A DNA stretch of 64,000 bases from Dehalococcoides mccartyi 195 (GTDB lineage: Bacteria; Chloroflexota; Dehalococcoidia; Dehalococcoidales; Dehalococcoidaceae). Each line of letters starts with the position of its first letter. Position 1 is the first letter of the stretch. Of this stretch, positions 16,912-24,385 are shown in pieces. Position numbers and translations under genes: made by a program. The notes under the pieces are model-generated. The model ran no database searches and was not told where the DNA came from. It saw only the letters and a program-made list of their open reading frames with translations. The stretch is taken from the NCBI RefSeq assembly GCF_000011905.1, contig NC_002936.3, positions 62,001 through 126,000 on the forward strand. Direction: 5' to 3'.

Positions 16912-16973
16912 TTAAAAAAAGCTTTTCGCACTTTGGCGTCTGTCATGCGGTAGTCCGCAAGCCAAGTATCCAT
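16908..16973 (-). CDS. 21-residue leader ORF coupled to rdhA
   Basis: A short ORF begins at ATG 16973 with a perfect ribosome site (AAGGAGG, 6 bases upstream). It encodes a basic peptide starting MDTWLADYRM and ends at a TGA whose first two bases overlap the first rdhA ATG (ATGA). Neither rdhA start has a comparable site of its own, so ribosomes probably reach rdhA through this ORF. It could be a translational coupler or a regulatory leader peptide. No homology is known to me. Confidence 0.55.
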   Translation of the reverse strand: MDTWLADYRMTDAKVRKAFFK

Positions 16974-17073
16974 AACATGCCTCCTTGAAATGTTTACTCA
17001 ACGGGAAGGTTTGTTAAGTAGAAGATAGCACCTTGGAAAGCGCACGTGCCACGAAAGAATGAAAAAACAATAT

Positions 17074-17123
17074 TAAAAGTTTACTAAAACTTTTATTGAA
17101 AATTTATTAAATTAGAATATAAT
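17074..17123 (+). promoter_or_regulatory. Promoter and operator dyad of the MarR-type gene
   Basis: A perfect dyad TAAAAGTTT-N4-AAACTTTTA spans 17074-17095. It abuts a promoter with TTGAAA at 17096-17101, a 16-base spacer and TATAAT at 17118-17123, pointing to the MarR-type gene. The dyad also lies about 100 bases upstream of the rdhA leader on the other strand, so a single bound regulator could control both directions. Confidence 0.65.
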
Positions 17124-17176
17124 AGTCACAAAACGAGTTAGTTGGAGAATTAGATTGGGAGGGACGTGAGTAAAAA

Positions 17177-17710
17177 ATGGGAAACGAGCGTGATATGGAT
17201 TTAAATAACATTAAGCAGCAGGAAGATAGAATTAATACCTACGGGGAAGAGTATGTAAATCTCTCATTAATGAGTATAATAACACTTATTGGAACCATAG
17301 CAATGCGAAACTACAAATATACTATGGGTGAGTATAGTGAAAACCTAACACCGAATGAGAGCAGTTTACTTATGGAAGTATATTTTAGAGAAGAAATCGG
17401 AATCATTGACGCATGCAGGGCAACTGGTTTAAGCACTGAGAATGTCTTGCATTTATTCTCTAATATATATAACAAAGGCTACCTAAAGAAAGTAAAAAAG
17501 GGTAAGAAAACTTATTATAGTATCGCAGATAACCCACCGGGGGATTGGCAGGATGTTTTAGAAGGTTATCAAAAAGCAACAGATGCTTGTAACTATTTTT
17601 GTAAAGACTTAAGTGATGAAAAGAAGCAAGAAATTTGGGATATGCTTTTGGATATAAGGCATAATGTGAATGATTACCATGTTCGCATGTCAGGCATTAG
17701 CTTTCTCTAA
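17177..17710 (+). CDS. MarR-type regulator next to rdhAB
   Basis: A 177-residue protein with a winged-helix pattern: LTPNESSLLMEVYFREEIG, then IDACRATGLSTENVLHLFSN (recognition helix region) and NKGYLKKVKKGKKTYYSI (wing). It is transcribed away from rdhA, a layout common for MarR-type regulators of Dehalococcoides rdh operons, several of which act as repressors. The C-terminal 60 residues are helical and may form the dimer. The ribosome site GGGAGG is rather far (about 14 bases) from the ATG. Ligand and sign of control are not known. Confidence 0.82.
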   Translation: MGNERDMDLNNIKQQEDRINTYGEEYVNLSLMSIITLIGTIAMRNYKYTMGEYSENLTPNESSLLMEVYFREEIGIIDACRATGLSTENVLHLFSNIYNKGYLKKVKKGKKTYYSIADNPPGDWQDVLEGYQKATDACNYFCKDLSDEKKQEIWDMLLDIRHNVNDYHVRMSGISFL

Positions 17711-17740
17711 ACTGCAGCAAACCCCATCACCATTGCTTAA

Positions 17741-17759
17741 GGGAGAGACCAACTCTCCC
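17741..17759 (+). terminator. Hairpin after the MarR-type gene
   Basis: A 7-bp stem (GGGAGAG / CTCTCCC) with a 5-base loop, 31 bases after the stop. It has no T-run, so it is a weak or factor-dependent terminator at best. Confidence 0.4.
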
Positions 17760-17854
17760 CCGTCTCCCCATTAATAGCCAGAAATTACCTTCACAAACCC
17801 TACCCTCAAAATCAAGCAATATTTACGAATAAACACCAGGCAAAAAAGAGGGGC

Positions 17855-17876
17855 TCACAAACCAATTGGTTTGTGA
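17855..17876. promoter_or_regulatory. Perfect 22-bp palindrome
   Basis: The half site is TCACAAACCAA followed by its exact inverse. A related half (TTCACAAACC) stands about 65 bases to the left. It lies 30 bases beyond the stop of the orphan gene that ends at 17906, so it may be an operator, or a hairpin that ends transcription from that gene. Confidence 0.55.
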
Positions 17877-17905
17877 AGGAGAATCTGCCTGTACCAAGCA
17901 GTATA

Positions 17906-18883
17906 TTATATTACTTCTTCATCGGTTGCCTTTTTAATACAATACATGCTTTTAAAATATTTTGAAGCCGCAATTAGTAGAATGGCTACTTTTTCATATG
18001 TGTTTGGTAGTGTTGGTTTAACCGAGAAGTGAATCGCATTTCTAGAGTCACGCAGAATATCGGACCAAACCATAATACTATTTAACGCACCGTTTGAAAT
18101 TCCAGTTTTGTCTCTCACAGTTTTTAATTCTTTTCTATTGTACATTTCAACTATCTTGCTGATTTTACTCATAATTGTAATTGGCTTATCACTTGCTTTA
18201 AAACGTGCAACGTCTTCTTCACTCTTGGATCCGAGCTTAACCATGTATTGCATGATGGAAACCCCAAGTTCTAACCATGCGCCTTCCATGGCTTTTCCAA
18301 GCATTACAACTGCGGGTCTGTATAAATTTCCTTTAAAGCAAGCGATAGAATCTTTGATAGCTTCAATAATTTCTTCGTCAGCCCCGGCAACTCCCGCTTC
18401 TAACAGATAAAGATCTGCATCCATTAGGGCAAAGTCATCATTAGTTCTGCTGGAGACCGAGAAGATAAAACGGTTTGGAAATGTATATCGGTACTCATCG
18501 AAACTCCATCCCCCAGAATGCCCCCCGCCCCTTTGGTACACAGTAGTCCACGCCTGATGGAAACCTTCAGTGCGATAGGAACTAGTAGGCATAACTATTC
18601 CAGAATAAATTAACGCGTTTAACGCTTCGTGAAAAGCAAGGGTAAAACTTAAACTTTCTGCCACTTCCTTAACTAAAACATCAGTTTCAGTGAACGAAGG
18701 ATGTATTATTACTTCTCCGGGTTGTTCGGCATGTTGCTGCTGTAAAAATTGTTTACAGATGTCTTCTGGATTATACTCGTTATTTCTGGGTATACCTAAA
18801 ATAAATGCTTTTGCGATGGCTATCTTATGATGATCTACTTTAACCTGTTCTAAGATCTTCCCTTCATTTTTATCTCTCGGCAT
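17906..18883 (-). CDS. Hypothetical protein, HEPN/DUF4145-like C-terminus
   Basis: A 325-residue soluble protein of unknown function. The middle has an aromatic/glycine-rich stretch (YQRGGGHSGGWSFDEYRY). The C-terminal half is helical and contains KGNLYRPAVVMLGKAMEGAW and later LRDSRNAIHFSV, which resembles the R-x4-H region of HEPN or DUF4145 proteins; those often occur in defence and mobile DNA. I see this as a weak resemblance only. It stands alone between the rdh cluster and the IS element, with its promoter region close to the IS end. Confidence 0.6.
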   Translation of the reverse strand: MPRDKNEGKILEQVKVDHHKIAIAKAFILGIPRNNEYNPEDICKQFLQQQHAEQPGEVIIHPSFTETDVLVKEVAESLSFTLAFHEALNALIYSGIVMPTSSYRTEGFHQAWTTVYQRGGGHSGGWSFDEYRYTFPNRFIFSVSSRTNDDFALMDADLYLLEAGVAGADEEIIEAIKDSIACFKGNLYRPAVVMLGKAMEGAWLELGVSIMQYMVKLGSKSEEDVARFKASDKPITIMSKISKIVEMYNRKELKTVRDKTGISNGALNSIMVWSDILRDSRNAIHFSVKPTLPNTYEKVAILLIAASKYFKSMYCIKKATDEEVI

Positions 18884-18933
18884 CTGATCTACTCTTTATT
18901 AAGCGATAAGGTATTATAATGCCTATTTTGACC

Positions 18934-19793
18934 TTACCCCGGAATTAGCGCACCCTGCATTAGAGCCTTCGCAGTTATATTAGCATACTCCTTTGGCGTA
19001 GTTCCGTTCAATGCGCTGTGCGGTCTGACTTCGTTGTAGTCTCTCCGCCACTCTTCGATAACACTACGGGCATGGTCCAAGCTGAGAAACCAGTTCGTAT
19101 TCAAGCACTCATCCCGTAATCTCCCATTGAAACTCTCGATATACGCGTTTTCAATAGGTTTCCGGGTCTTATGAAGTTCAGCCTTACTCCTTTGCGATAT
19201 GCCCATTCATCCAAGGCACGTCCGGCAAATTCCGGACCATTGTCAACCGTGATGCTTTCAGGCAGTCCCCTCGTTTCTGATAGCCGGTCAAGTACTCCCG
19301 CTACTCTGCGGCCTCCCAGTGACGTATCCACCTCTATCGCCGGACATTCCCGCGTGTAGTTATCAACGATGGTAAGCGCCCGGAAACGTCTGCCGGTAAT
19401 AATACTGTCTGTTACAAAATCCATCGACCATCTCTCGTTCGTCCGACGCGGTGAAGGTAATACAATACGTAATCCGGCGGATCCTTTCCTTTTCCGTTTC
19501 TTTCTTAATGCCAACCCTTCCTCACGGTATAACCGTTCTGTACGCTTATGATTTACAACTAATCTTTCCCGTTTCAACAATATGTGCAGTCGAGGGCTGC
19601 CAAACCTCTTTCGTTGCTCCGCCAGTTCACGCAGCCGCTTACGCACCATAGCGTCATTATCCGGTTTCGGTCGGTATTGATAGACCGACGTTGATATATT
19701 AACCAACAGGCAAGCTCTTCTGATACTTAGCCCAAGGTTCTCCCTGACATGAGAGACCGCTTGCCGCTTAACCTCGGGCGTCAGAAGTTTTTT
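18934..19793 (-). pseudogene. IS3 transposase OrfB, frameshifted
   Basis: The DDE transposase part (rve domain) of the IS. Residues up to WAYRKGVRLNFIRPG are in one frame; the continuation KPIENAYIESFNGRLRDECL is in another. The switch is at about 19162, where one base is missing in CCCGGAAACC. Catalytic pieces are visible: NERWSMDFVTDS (first D), VDNGPEFAG (second D) and the ESFNGRLRDE region (E), the last one lying after the break. The natural entry is by -1 frameshifting from orfA. Confidence 0.85.
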
Positions 19794-20047
19794 GAGAGCA
19801 GTTCCTTCAGCGCCAGATTATCCAGCGCCTGGTCGGCTACAAGCTGCTTAAGACGACGGTTTTCGGCTTCCAACGATTTCAACCGTTTCAGATCGCTGAC
19901 GGTCATCCCGGCGTACTTCGCCTTCCAATTGTAGTAAGTAGCCTCGCTCATACCATGTTTGCGACAGAGATCGGCTACCTTAGCGCCGGCTTCGCCTTCC
20001 TTCATTACGGCGATGATCTGTTCTTCAGTGTATTTTCTGGCTTTCAT
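19781..20047 (-). CDS. IS3 transposase OrfA
   Basis: An 88-residue DNA-binding subunit. The N-terminal helix-turn-helix reads KYTEEQIIAVMKEGEAGAKV and HGMSEATYYNWKAKYAGM; it is followed by a leucine-zipper-like segment LKRLKSLEAENRRLKQLVAD. The end carries the slippery heptamer A-AAA-AAC (19793-19787) just before its stop, the usual site of -1 frameshifting that makes the OrfAB transposase. The gene itself is intact. Confidence 0.9.
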   Translation of the reverse strand: MKARKYTEEQIIAVMKEGEAGAKVADLCRKHGMSEATYYNWKAKYAGMTVSDLKRLKSLEAENRRLKQLVADQALDNLALKELLSKNF

Positions 20048-20156
20048 GAGTCCTCCTGGTGTTTTTATTTTACCAGAAGACTCTAAGTCATCGTGTAGCT
20101 GTTTTCGGGGGTAAGGTCAATTTCCATACAAGTATATAAAAGGTATTTATATTTAC

Positions 20157-20252
20157 TTAGAATATCTTCATAACAGAACCCACAATGTTACTAACCACAC
20201 CGATAAAGAGCATGGCCAGTCCTATAACCACGCCACCACTCACCACAAACAT
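20157..20252 (-). pseudogene. Possible C-terminal fragment of a membrane protein
   Basis: A 31-codon frame reading MFVVSGGVVIGLAMLFIGVV then a short tail ending KIF and a stop. It encodes one clear membrane helix and lies just inside the right flank of the IS, back to back with the integrase fragment. It may be the tail of a longer membrane protein cut at the junction near 20250, or a chance frame. Confidence 0.35.
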
Positions 20253-20475
20253 TTGCTATAGAGCTAATATCATCGATGCTAAACCGGGACCGCATACGTT
20301 TCGTCATACAGCTGCTATTAATTATCTACGTAATGGGGGAGATGAGTTTACCTTGCAGATAATGCTCGGGCATACTACCCTTGCCATGACCAGGCGTTAT
20401 ACTAGCACTCTTGGAACTGAAGATATGATGAGAGTGCATAAAAAAGTAAGCCCGGTTGATAACCTAAAGTTGTAA
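20250..20475 (+). pseudogene. C-terminal fragment of a tyrosine recombinase
   Basis: About 72 codons. The fragment PGPHTFRHTAAINYLRNGG carries the HxxR box, LQIMLGHTTLAMTRRYTS carries the second His and the nucleophile Tyr (RRYT). The catalytic core before the HxxR box and the arm-binding domain are missing, and the codons before about 20250 do not look like an integrase. It is a relic of an integrative element that once used this place, left between the IS and the next terminator. Confidence 0.8.
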
Positions 20476-20538
20476 TAAAACTAGTGGTATAATAATACAA
20501 GAGTTAGATTACAGATTTAGGAATAAAGGGGTGAGCAT

Positions 20539-20628
20539 GTGCTAAAGGTAATAGTATCTGGTATATGTATTTCATATATAATCACCTATTGGTTTATCCC
20601 CCAAATTTTAAATACGTTTGGAATATAG
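20539..20628 (+). CDS. 29-residue membrane peptide (tentative)
   Basis: A GTG-started frame after AAGGGGTG. The peptide begins MLKVIVSGICISYIITYWFI, one membrane helix, and its stop is 4 bases before a strong hairpin terminator. Ribosome site, helix and terminator together make it plausible; no homologue is known to me. Confidence 0.4.
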   Translation: MLKVIVSGICISYIITYWFIPQILNTFGI

Positions 20629-20632
20629 TGCA

Positions 20633-20663
20633 AAGGAGGCCGAGTATTTTACTCGGCCTCCTT
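20633..20663 (+). terminator. Strong hairpin terminator
   Basis: A perfect 14-bp stem (AAGGAGGCCGAGTA and its inverse) with a 3-base loop. The T-tract is short (ACTTATC), so efficiency is uncertain, but the stem is the strongest in this part of the window. Confidence 0.7.
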
Positions 20664-20720
20664 ACTTATCGTGCACCAATGCGATATTTTTACCTAGGTG
20701 ATTTATAGCTACATCATCTC

Positions 20721-20969
20721 TTATTTATTGCTTAGGAACTGTGCTACTATTTGAATTAAAAAACCGCCAGCTAATAAAAAGAAACCTGATTTCTGCCTAA
20801 ATTCCAAAGTTAGCTCAATGAATAAAAATTTCGGAGTGGGTTCATCTATTTGAAGTGCCCCTAACTCATTTCTTCTATAGGAAACGCCATATTTATATAA
20901 GAGTATAGTACCAATTAAAGATACTACGAGCCCGATAATATTTAGAAACTGCATTTTAAAGCACCACAT
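20721..20969 (-). CDS. Small two-helix membrane protein
   Basis: An 82-residue protein with helices at about 7-26 (FLNIIGLVVSLIGTILLYKY) and 62-78 (FFLLAGGFLIQIVAQFL) and an acidic/charged loop between. It starts 5 bases after the stop of the upstream 153-residue membrane protein, so it is the third gene of an HTH-membrane-membrane cassette. No family is recognised. Confidence 0.65.
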   Translation of the reverse strand: MWCFKMQFLNIIGLVVSLIGTILLYKYGVSYRRNELGALQIDEPTPKFLFIELTLEFRQKSGFFLLAGGFLIQIVAQFLSNK

Positions 20970-20974
20970 TTATC

Positions 20975-21436
20975 TTATTTTGGCATTCTGTCTTTATATT
21001 TAGGGTCTTTACGCAGAACTTTTTCAGCGTCTTTAACCCACTTGCGGATGATTTTGGTAGCTTTAAGAGGATCTTTAGCCGGTATCCAGAAGATTTGCCA
21101 CCCGCCAGGAAGATAATGAGGTGGCTGAAAAAGCTTCATTTCAATGTCATTATTAAATGGGCCGAAGAATTCGTCTGTTTCCATACACCATAGCCAGTAA
21201 TAATCCCGGAGCTGCCCCCATTTAATCAAGTTATAAATAATAAATGCTGATCCACTTATGAAGTAAAGTAATATTGGCGTCCAACTATTAGCTACTCCGG
21301 TGATCATGCAAATGATAGCAGCAATAATTAAAACTAGTCCTAATAATGACCTTCCTCTGGTGTCTAGTGATAATATGCCAGCAATTATAGATAAAGCTAA
21401 AACTCCAACAAATACCCAGCCAATCAAATCCCACAT
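20975..21436 (-). CDS. Membrane protein with a C-terminal cytoplasmic domain
   Basis: A 153-residue protein. Three hydrophobic stretches fill the first 75 residues (DLIGWVFVGVLALSIIAGIL; LLGLVLIIAAIICMI; ILLYFISGSAFIIYNLI). The remainder is a soluble tail with WCMETDEFFGPFNNDIEMKL and a basic end. Its ATG overlaps the stop of the XRE regulator by one base (TAATG), so the two are coupled. Function unknown. Confidence 0.68.
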   Translation of the reverse strand: MWDLIGWVFVGVLALSIIAGILSLDTRGRSLLGLVLIIAAIICMITGVANSWTPILLYFISGSAFIIYNLIKWGQLRDYYWLWCMETDEFFGPFNNDIEMKLFQPPHYLPGGWQIFWIPAKDPLKATKIIRKWVKDAEKVLRKDPKYKDRMPK

Positions 21437-21621
21437 TAGAATTCAATTTCCTCTGGTTTAATATTAAGAGCCTTTGCTAGTTTCCGGATAGTAATAAAAC
21501 TTGGATTTTGCTTACCATTTTCAAGTCTGTTAACCGTATCCGCTCCTATACCTGCTTGTTTCGCTAATTCAGCTTGGCTCCAGAAATTATCTAATCTATG
21601 GTCTCTTAATGCTTTTATCAT
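21436..21621 (-). CDS. XRE-family helix-turn-helix regulator
   Basis: A 61-residue single-domain regulator. The HTH reads WSQAELAKQAGIGADTVNRL ENGKQNPSFITIRKLAKAL, the usual XRE layout with ENGK after the recognition helix. It leads the cassette with two membrane proteins. A TGTGA-N7-TCACA dyad (21679-21695) and GACTTAATTAGTC stand just upstream and may be its own operators. Small XRE proteins coupled to membrane proteins are frequent on mobile DNA. Confidence 0.85.
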   Translation of the reverse strand: MIKALRDHRLDNFWSQAELAKQAGIGADTVNRLENGKQNPSFITIRKLAKALNIKPEEIEF

Positions 21622-21678
21622 AGCAATATCATACGACTTAATTAGTCAATGCACAATAATCCTATATCTGGGAATATT

Positions 21679-21695
21679 TGTGACAAAGTATCACA
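21679..21695. promoter_or_regulatory. Candidate operator dyad upstream of the XRE gene
   Basis: TGTGA and TCACA stand 7 bases apart, 58 bases upstream of the XRE start, overlapping the end of the next gene. A second dyad, GACT-TAATT-AGTC, lies between it and the start. Both could be binding sites for the XRE protein; this is by position only. Confidence 0.4.
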
Positions 21696-23795
21696 TGCCT
21701 ATAGACCGCCGGACACTCTTTGGGATATATGGCTTAAACTTCGGCGCCTTAGTCTGGACAAACTTAATTTCAGGGTCGTCCTTCAAATTTATTTTAGCTG
21801 TGGTAACGCCCATGTTCTGTGTAAGATTGGTGGGCGGTTTTTTACCTCTGGTGAAAAATGTCTCTTCAGGAGTTCCTTCCAGTCTCGGGGCATCTTCAGG
21901 CGGCTGGAAAACTATATCCACCTTGCCATTGGCTCGCTTTATATACCAGACAGGACGCTGATCGTCACCACTGCCCAAAGCCCCCTGTCTCCATGCTACA
22001 TCTCCGTTTTTCAGTTTAGGACGGGCAGTAGATGAGGTTTCATCACTGTCATTTCTTCTATTTTCGTGCCTGTAATCAAAATCTGGCGGCTTAATGCGCT
22101 GAGGGTCAACCCTCGGCGGCGGGTTATCCGGTGGATTAAGGGTAGGAACCCTCGGTGGCGGCACCCTTTCACCTCTGGATGGCGGTATCCGGCTGCGCAG
22201 GCTGGTATAGTCACCTCCGCCAGTGTGCAGTTTCCTTTCCAGTGTTTTAGCGGTAATTTTGGTTTTGCTCATATCACCAAAATTAGGCATACGCACAGGC
22301 AGTTTTCGTAACTCACGCTGGATAACTTTTGCCCGGCGTTCTATTTCACCCTCAAGCCGTCTGCGTTCGGTATCAAATGCTTTTGTCAGCCTGCCGGCTA
22401 CGATTAAGGCACTGGCACGTCCATCTTTTCCGGCTGTCATGGCCGCTGATCGGGCAGCTGCTATTGACTGCTGCTCAGCACGCAATAATTCCCTTACTTC
22501 AGGCACTAGATCTGGAGCTATTTGCCGGGCAGCTTCTAAACGGGCTGCGTTGGACATATTCCTTTCATCCAGTAACTCTTCCAGTTTCTCCGCCAGTTTT
22601 GGGGATTTTTCACGTATCTCAGCCAGTAAAGCCTTTTGGGTATCGGCTTCAGAGGTAAAGACCTTTTCAATCTTACCCGCTAGCTCCGGATTAGATTTAG
22701 TTAGGGCTTCATAGTTAATTTTCTTTTGCAGGTTCGGGACAAAAATATCCCGGACTGTATTGTAGATACCGCGAGCCTTCAGTTTATACAAATCTGCCAG
22801 AGTAGGGGCTTTGGCTCCAATGCCAAGATCAAGCTCGCCGCCCAGTTTGCTCACCATAGCGGTAAAGCGATCCTGTTTTTCAAAGCTGACCACTGTCCGG
22901 TTCAATAAGCTGTAAAGCTGAGTACTGGGAGCTTCCATAGTAATGCCTTCAACCTTGACTGTATTGATAGGCGCATTCAGCCTTTTGAATCCTGCATCGG
23001 CTTTTTTCCAGCCCAATTCAGATATGTCAGCAATATTTTTCCACAAACCATTTTTGAGTTGGGATACGGTGTAATGGCTAGATACCTTACTTACCTTAAC
23101 ATCATTCGCCGTATAGCGGCGGGATATATCAGCAATATCATTAGCGGTCTTTTCCGGGGTAGGAGACTGAATATCCAAATCCCCGGGCTTTCTGCCCCCG
23201 GTGAATGTATATTCAGCGGTACTGCCATAAAGTACATTATCAGGATTCTTACGCATATATGCTATGAAATCCTCATCCATACCTCTGGGCAGCGATTCTA
23301 CTTTGCCTATTACCTGGGAGAGTGGACGAGGTTTAAGCGTATCTGCTTTGCCGGCCAGTGCTCTGGTAATCTCCAGGCTTTTTTCGAACCAGTCCGGAGT
23401 AACCATTTGTAGCAGGGGAACATTGATTTTCTTCCCATCCGGGCCGACAGTGTTTAAAACTACCGGTTTACCCCTGTCATCCAGTACAGGTATAGCCCGG
23501 CTGCCAGGAGTCATCAAGGCTTCGTCTTCTATATACTTGGCGTATTGCTTAAATACAGGGTATATTTCTCCGGTAGATTTATCGCTTTTAACATAACTCC
23601 AGGCCTTAGATGCCATTTCATCCATACTTCTTGCATCTGAAATTGCATTTGGCAGGCGTGATAATCCTGAATTATAGAAGATGGCGAAAGTAGGTGTTTC
23701 CTTAATCTGCCCAACTACTACTCTACCCTCTCCATACACCTTTGTGCCGGAAGGTAGGAACCCTACAACATTGGGGCTGGCTTTACCTATTACAT
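21691..23795 (-). pseudogene. Large 5'-truncated protein with a nucleotidyltransferase-like motif
   Basis: About 700 codons remain of a longer gene; its only start candidates (a TTG at 23808) lie inside rdhA-derived sequence, so the N-terminus is lost. At about residues 194-213 it reads YGSTAEYTF...PGDLDIQ, fitting the hG[GS]-x13-DhDh signature of the Pol-beta-type nucleotidyltransferase fold (bases 23170-23229). A charged helical region follows (KVFTSEADTQKALLAEIREK), then a proline-rich segment (PPPRVPTLNPPDNPPPRVD) and a C-terminal domain. Such size and repeats fit a phage or conjugative-element structural protein with an embedded enzyme domain. The family is not recognised and the function is unknown. 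Confidence 0.6.
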
Positions 23796-24293
23796 TCCCG
23801 TGGGGCAACTATTTGTTCTCCTGAGTATGGTATGCAACTGGTATGCATGGATATGCTGATTACAGACATGCCTCTAACTCCCACTAAACCTATTGATGCC
23901 GGTATTAATAAGTTCTGCTATACCTACAAAATATGCGCGGAAAGCTGCCCGTCCGGTGCTCTATCTATGGATACGGACCCGGTTTATGATGTAGACCCGG
24001 AATGGCGCCCCGGAGCTTTGGATGTACCTTATGCTCATAAAGCCTGGCATATGAATAACTATAGGTGTTATTTCTGTGCTCAGTGCCATGCTGTTTGTCC
24101 TTTCAGCACAACCAGAGATGCTTCTATTCATAATTTTGTCATGGGAACTGTTACTACTACCAGTATCCTGAATGGTTTCTTTGCCAATATGGAGCGCACC
24201 ATGGGGTATGGGCTGAAGAATCCGGATAGCTGGTGGGACCATGATATCCCGCTGTTTGGTATTAGCACCAAATTCACCGAAAAACGGGGCTAA
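23796..24293 (+). pseudogene. rdhA: 3' fragment of a reductive dehalogenase gene
   Basis: About 165 codons of the C-terminal part of an RdhA. Homology starts at SRGATICSPEYG and goes through DMPLTPTKPIDAGINKFC, the iron-sulfur region, and the typical end (SILNGFFANMERTMGYG). The first [4Fe-4S] motif is CYTYKICAESCP: the second cysteine is a tyrosine (TAC instead of TGC), so it has decayed further since truncation. The second motif CYFCAQCHAVCP is intact. No Tat signal or corrinoid-binding core remains. The left boundary abuts the large minus-strand gene, an illegitimate junction. Confidence 0.88.
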
Positions 24294-24341
24294 GAGCAGG
24301 TTGCTCGCCTGTATGCGTAAATCATAATTTATTTACTAACT

Positions 24342-24372
24342 TTGGCAGGGGCTTACAGTAAGCCCCTGCCAA
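24342..24372 (+). terminator. Perfect hairpin after the rdhA fragment
   Basis: Fifteen-base arms (TTGGCAGGGGCTTAC and inverse) around a single central base. There is no T-run. It lies 14 bases before the radical SAM start codon, so it could also affect translation of that gene. Confidence 0.6.
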
Positions 24373-24385
24373 AGGGGTGGAGTAT

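Larger units (their letters stand above)
18928..20120 (-). mobile_element. IS3-family insertion sequence
   Basis: A 1193-bp element. Its ends carry inverted repeats: TTGACCTTACCCCGGAA on the left and TTGACCTTACCCCCGAA (read inward) on the right. It holds orfA and orfB in the usual IS3 layout with a frameshift window. No clear target duplication is visible (left flank ATT, right flank TTT, so not exact). The transposase is broken by a one-base deletion, so this copy should not move by itself. Confidence 0.88.
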
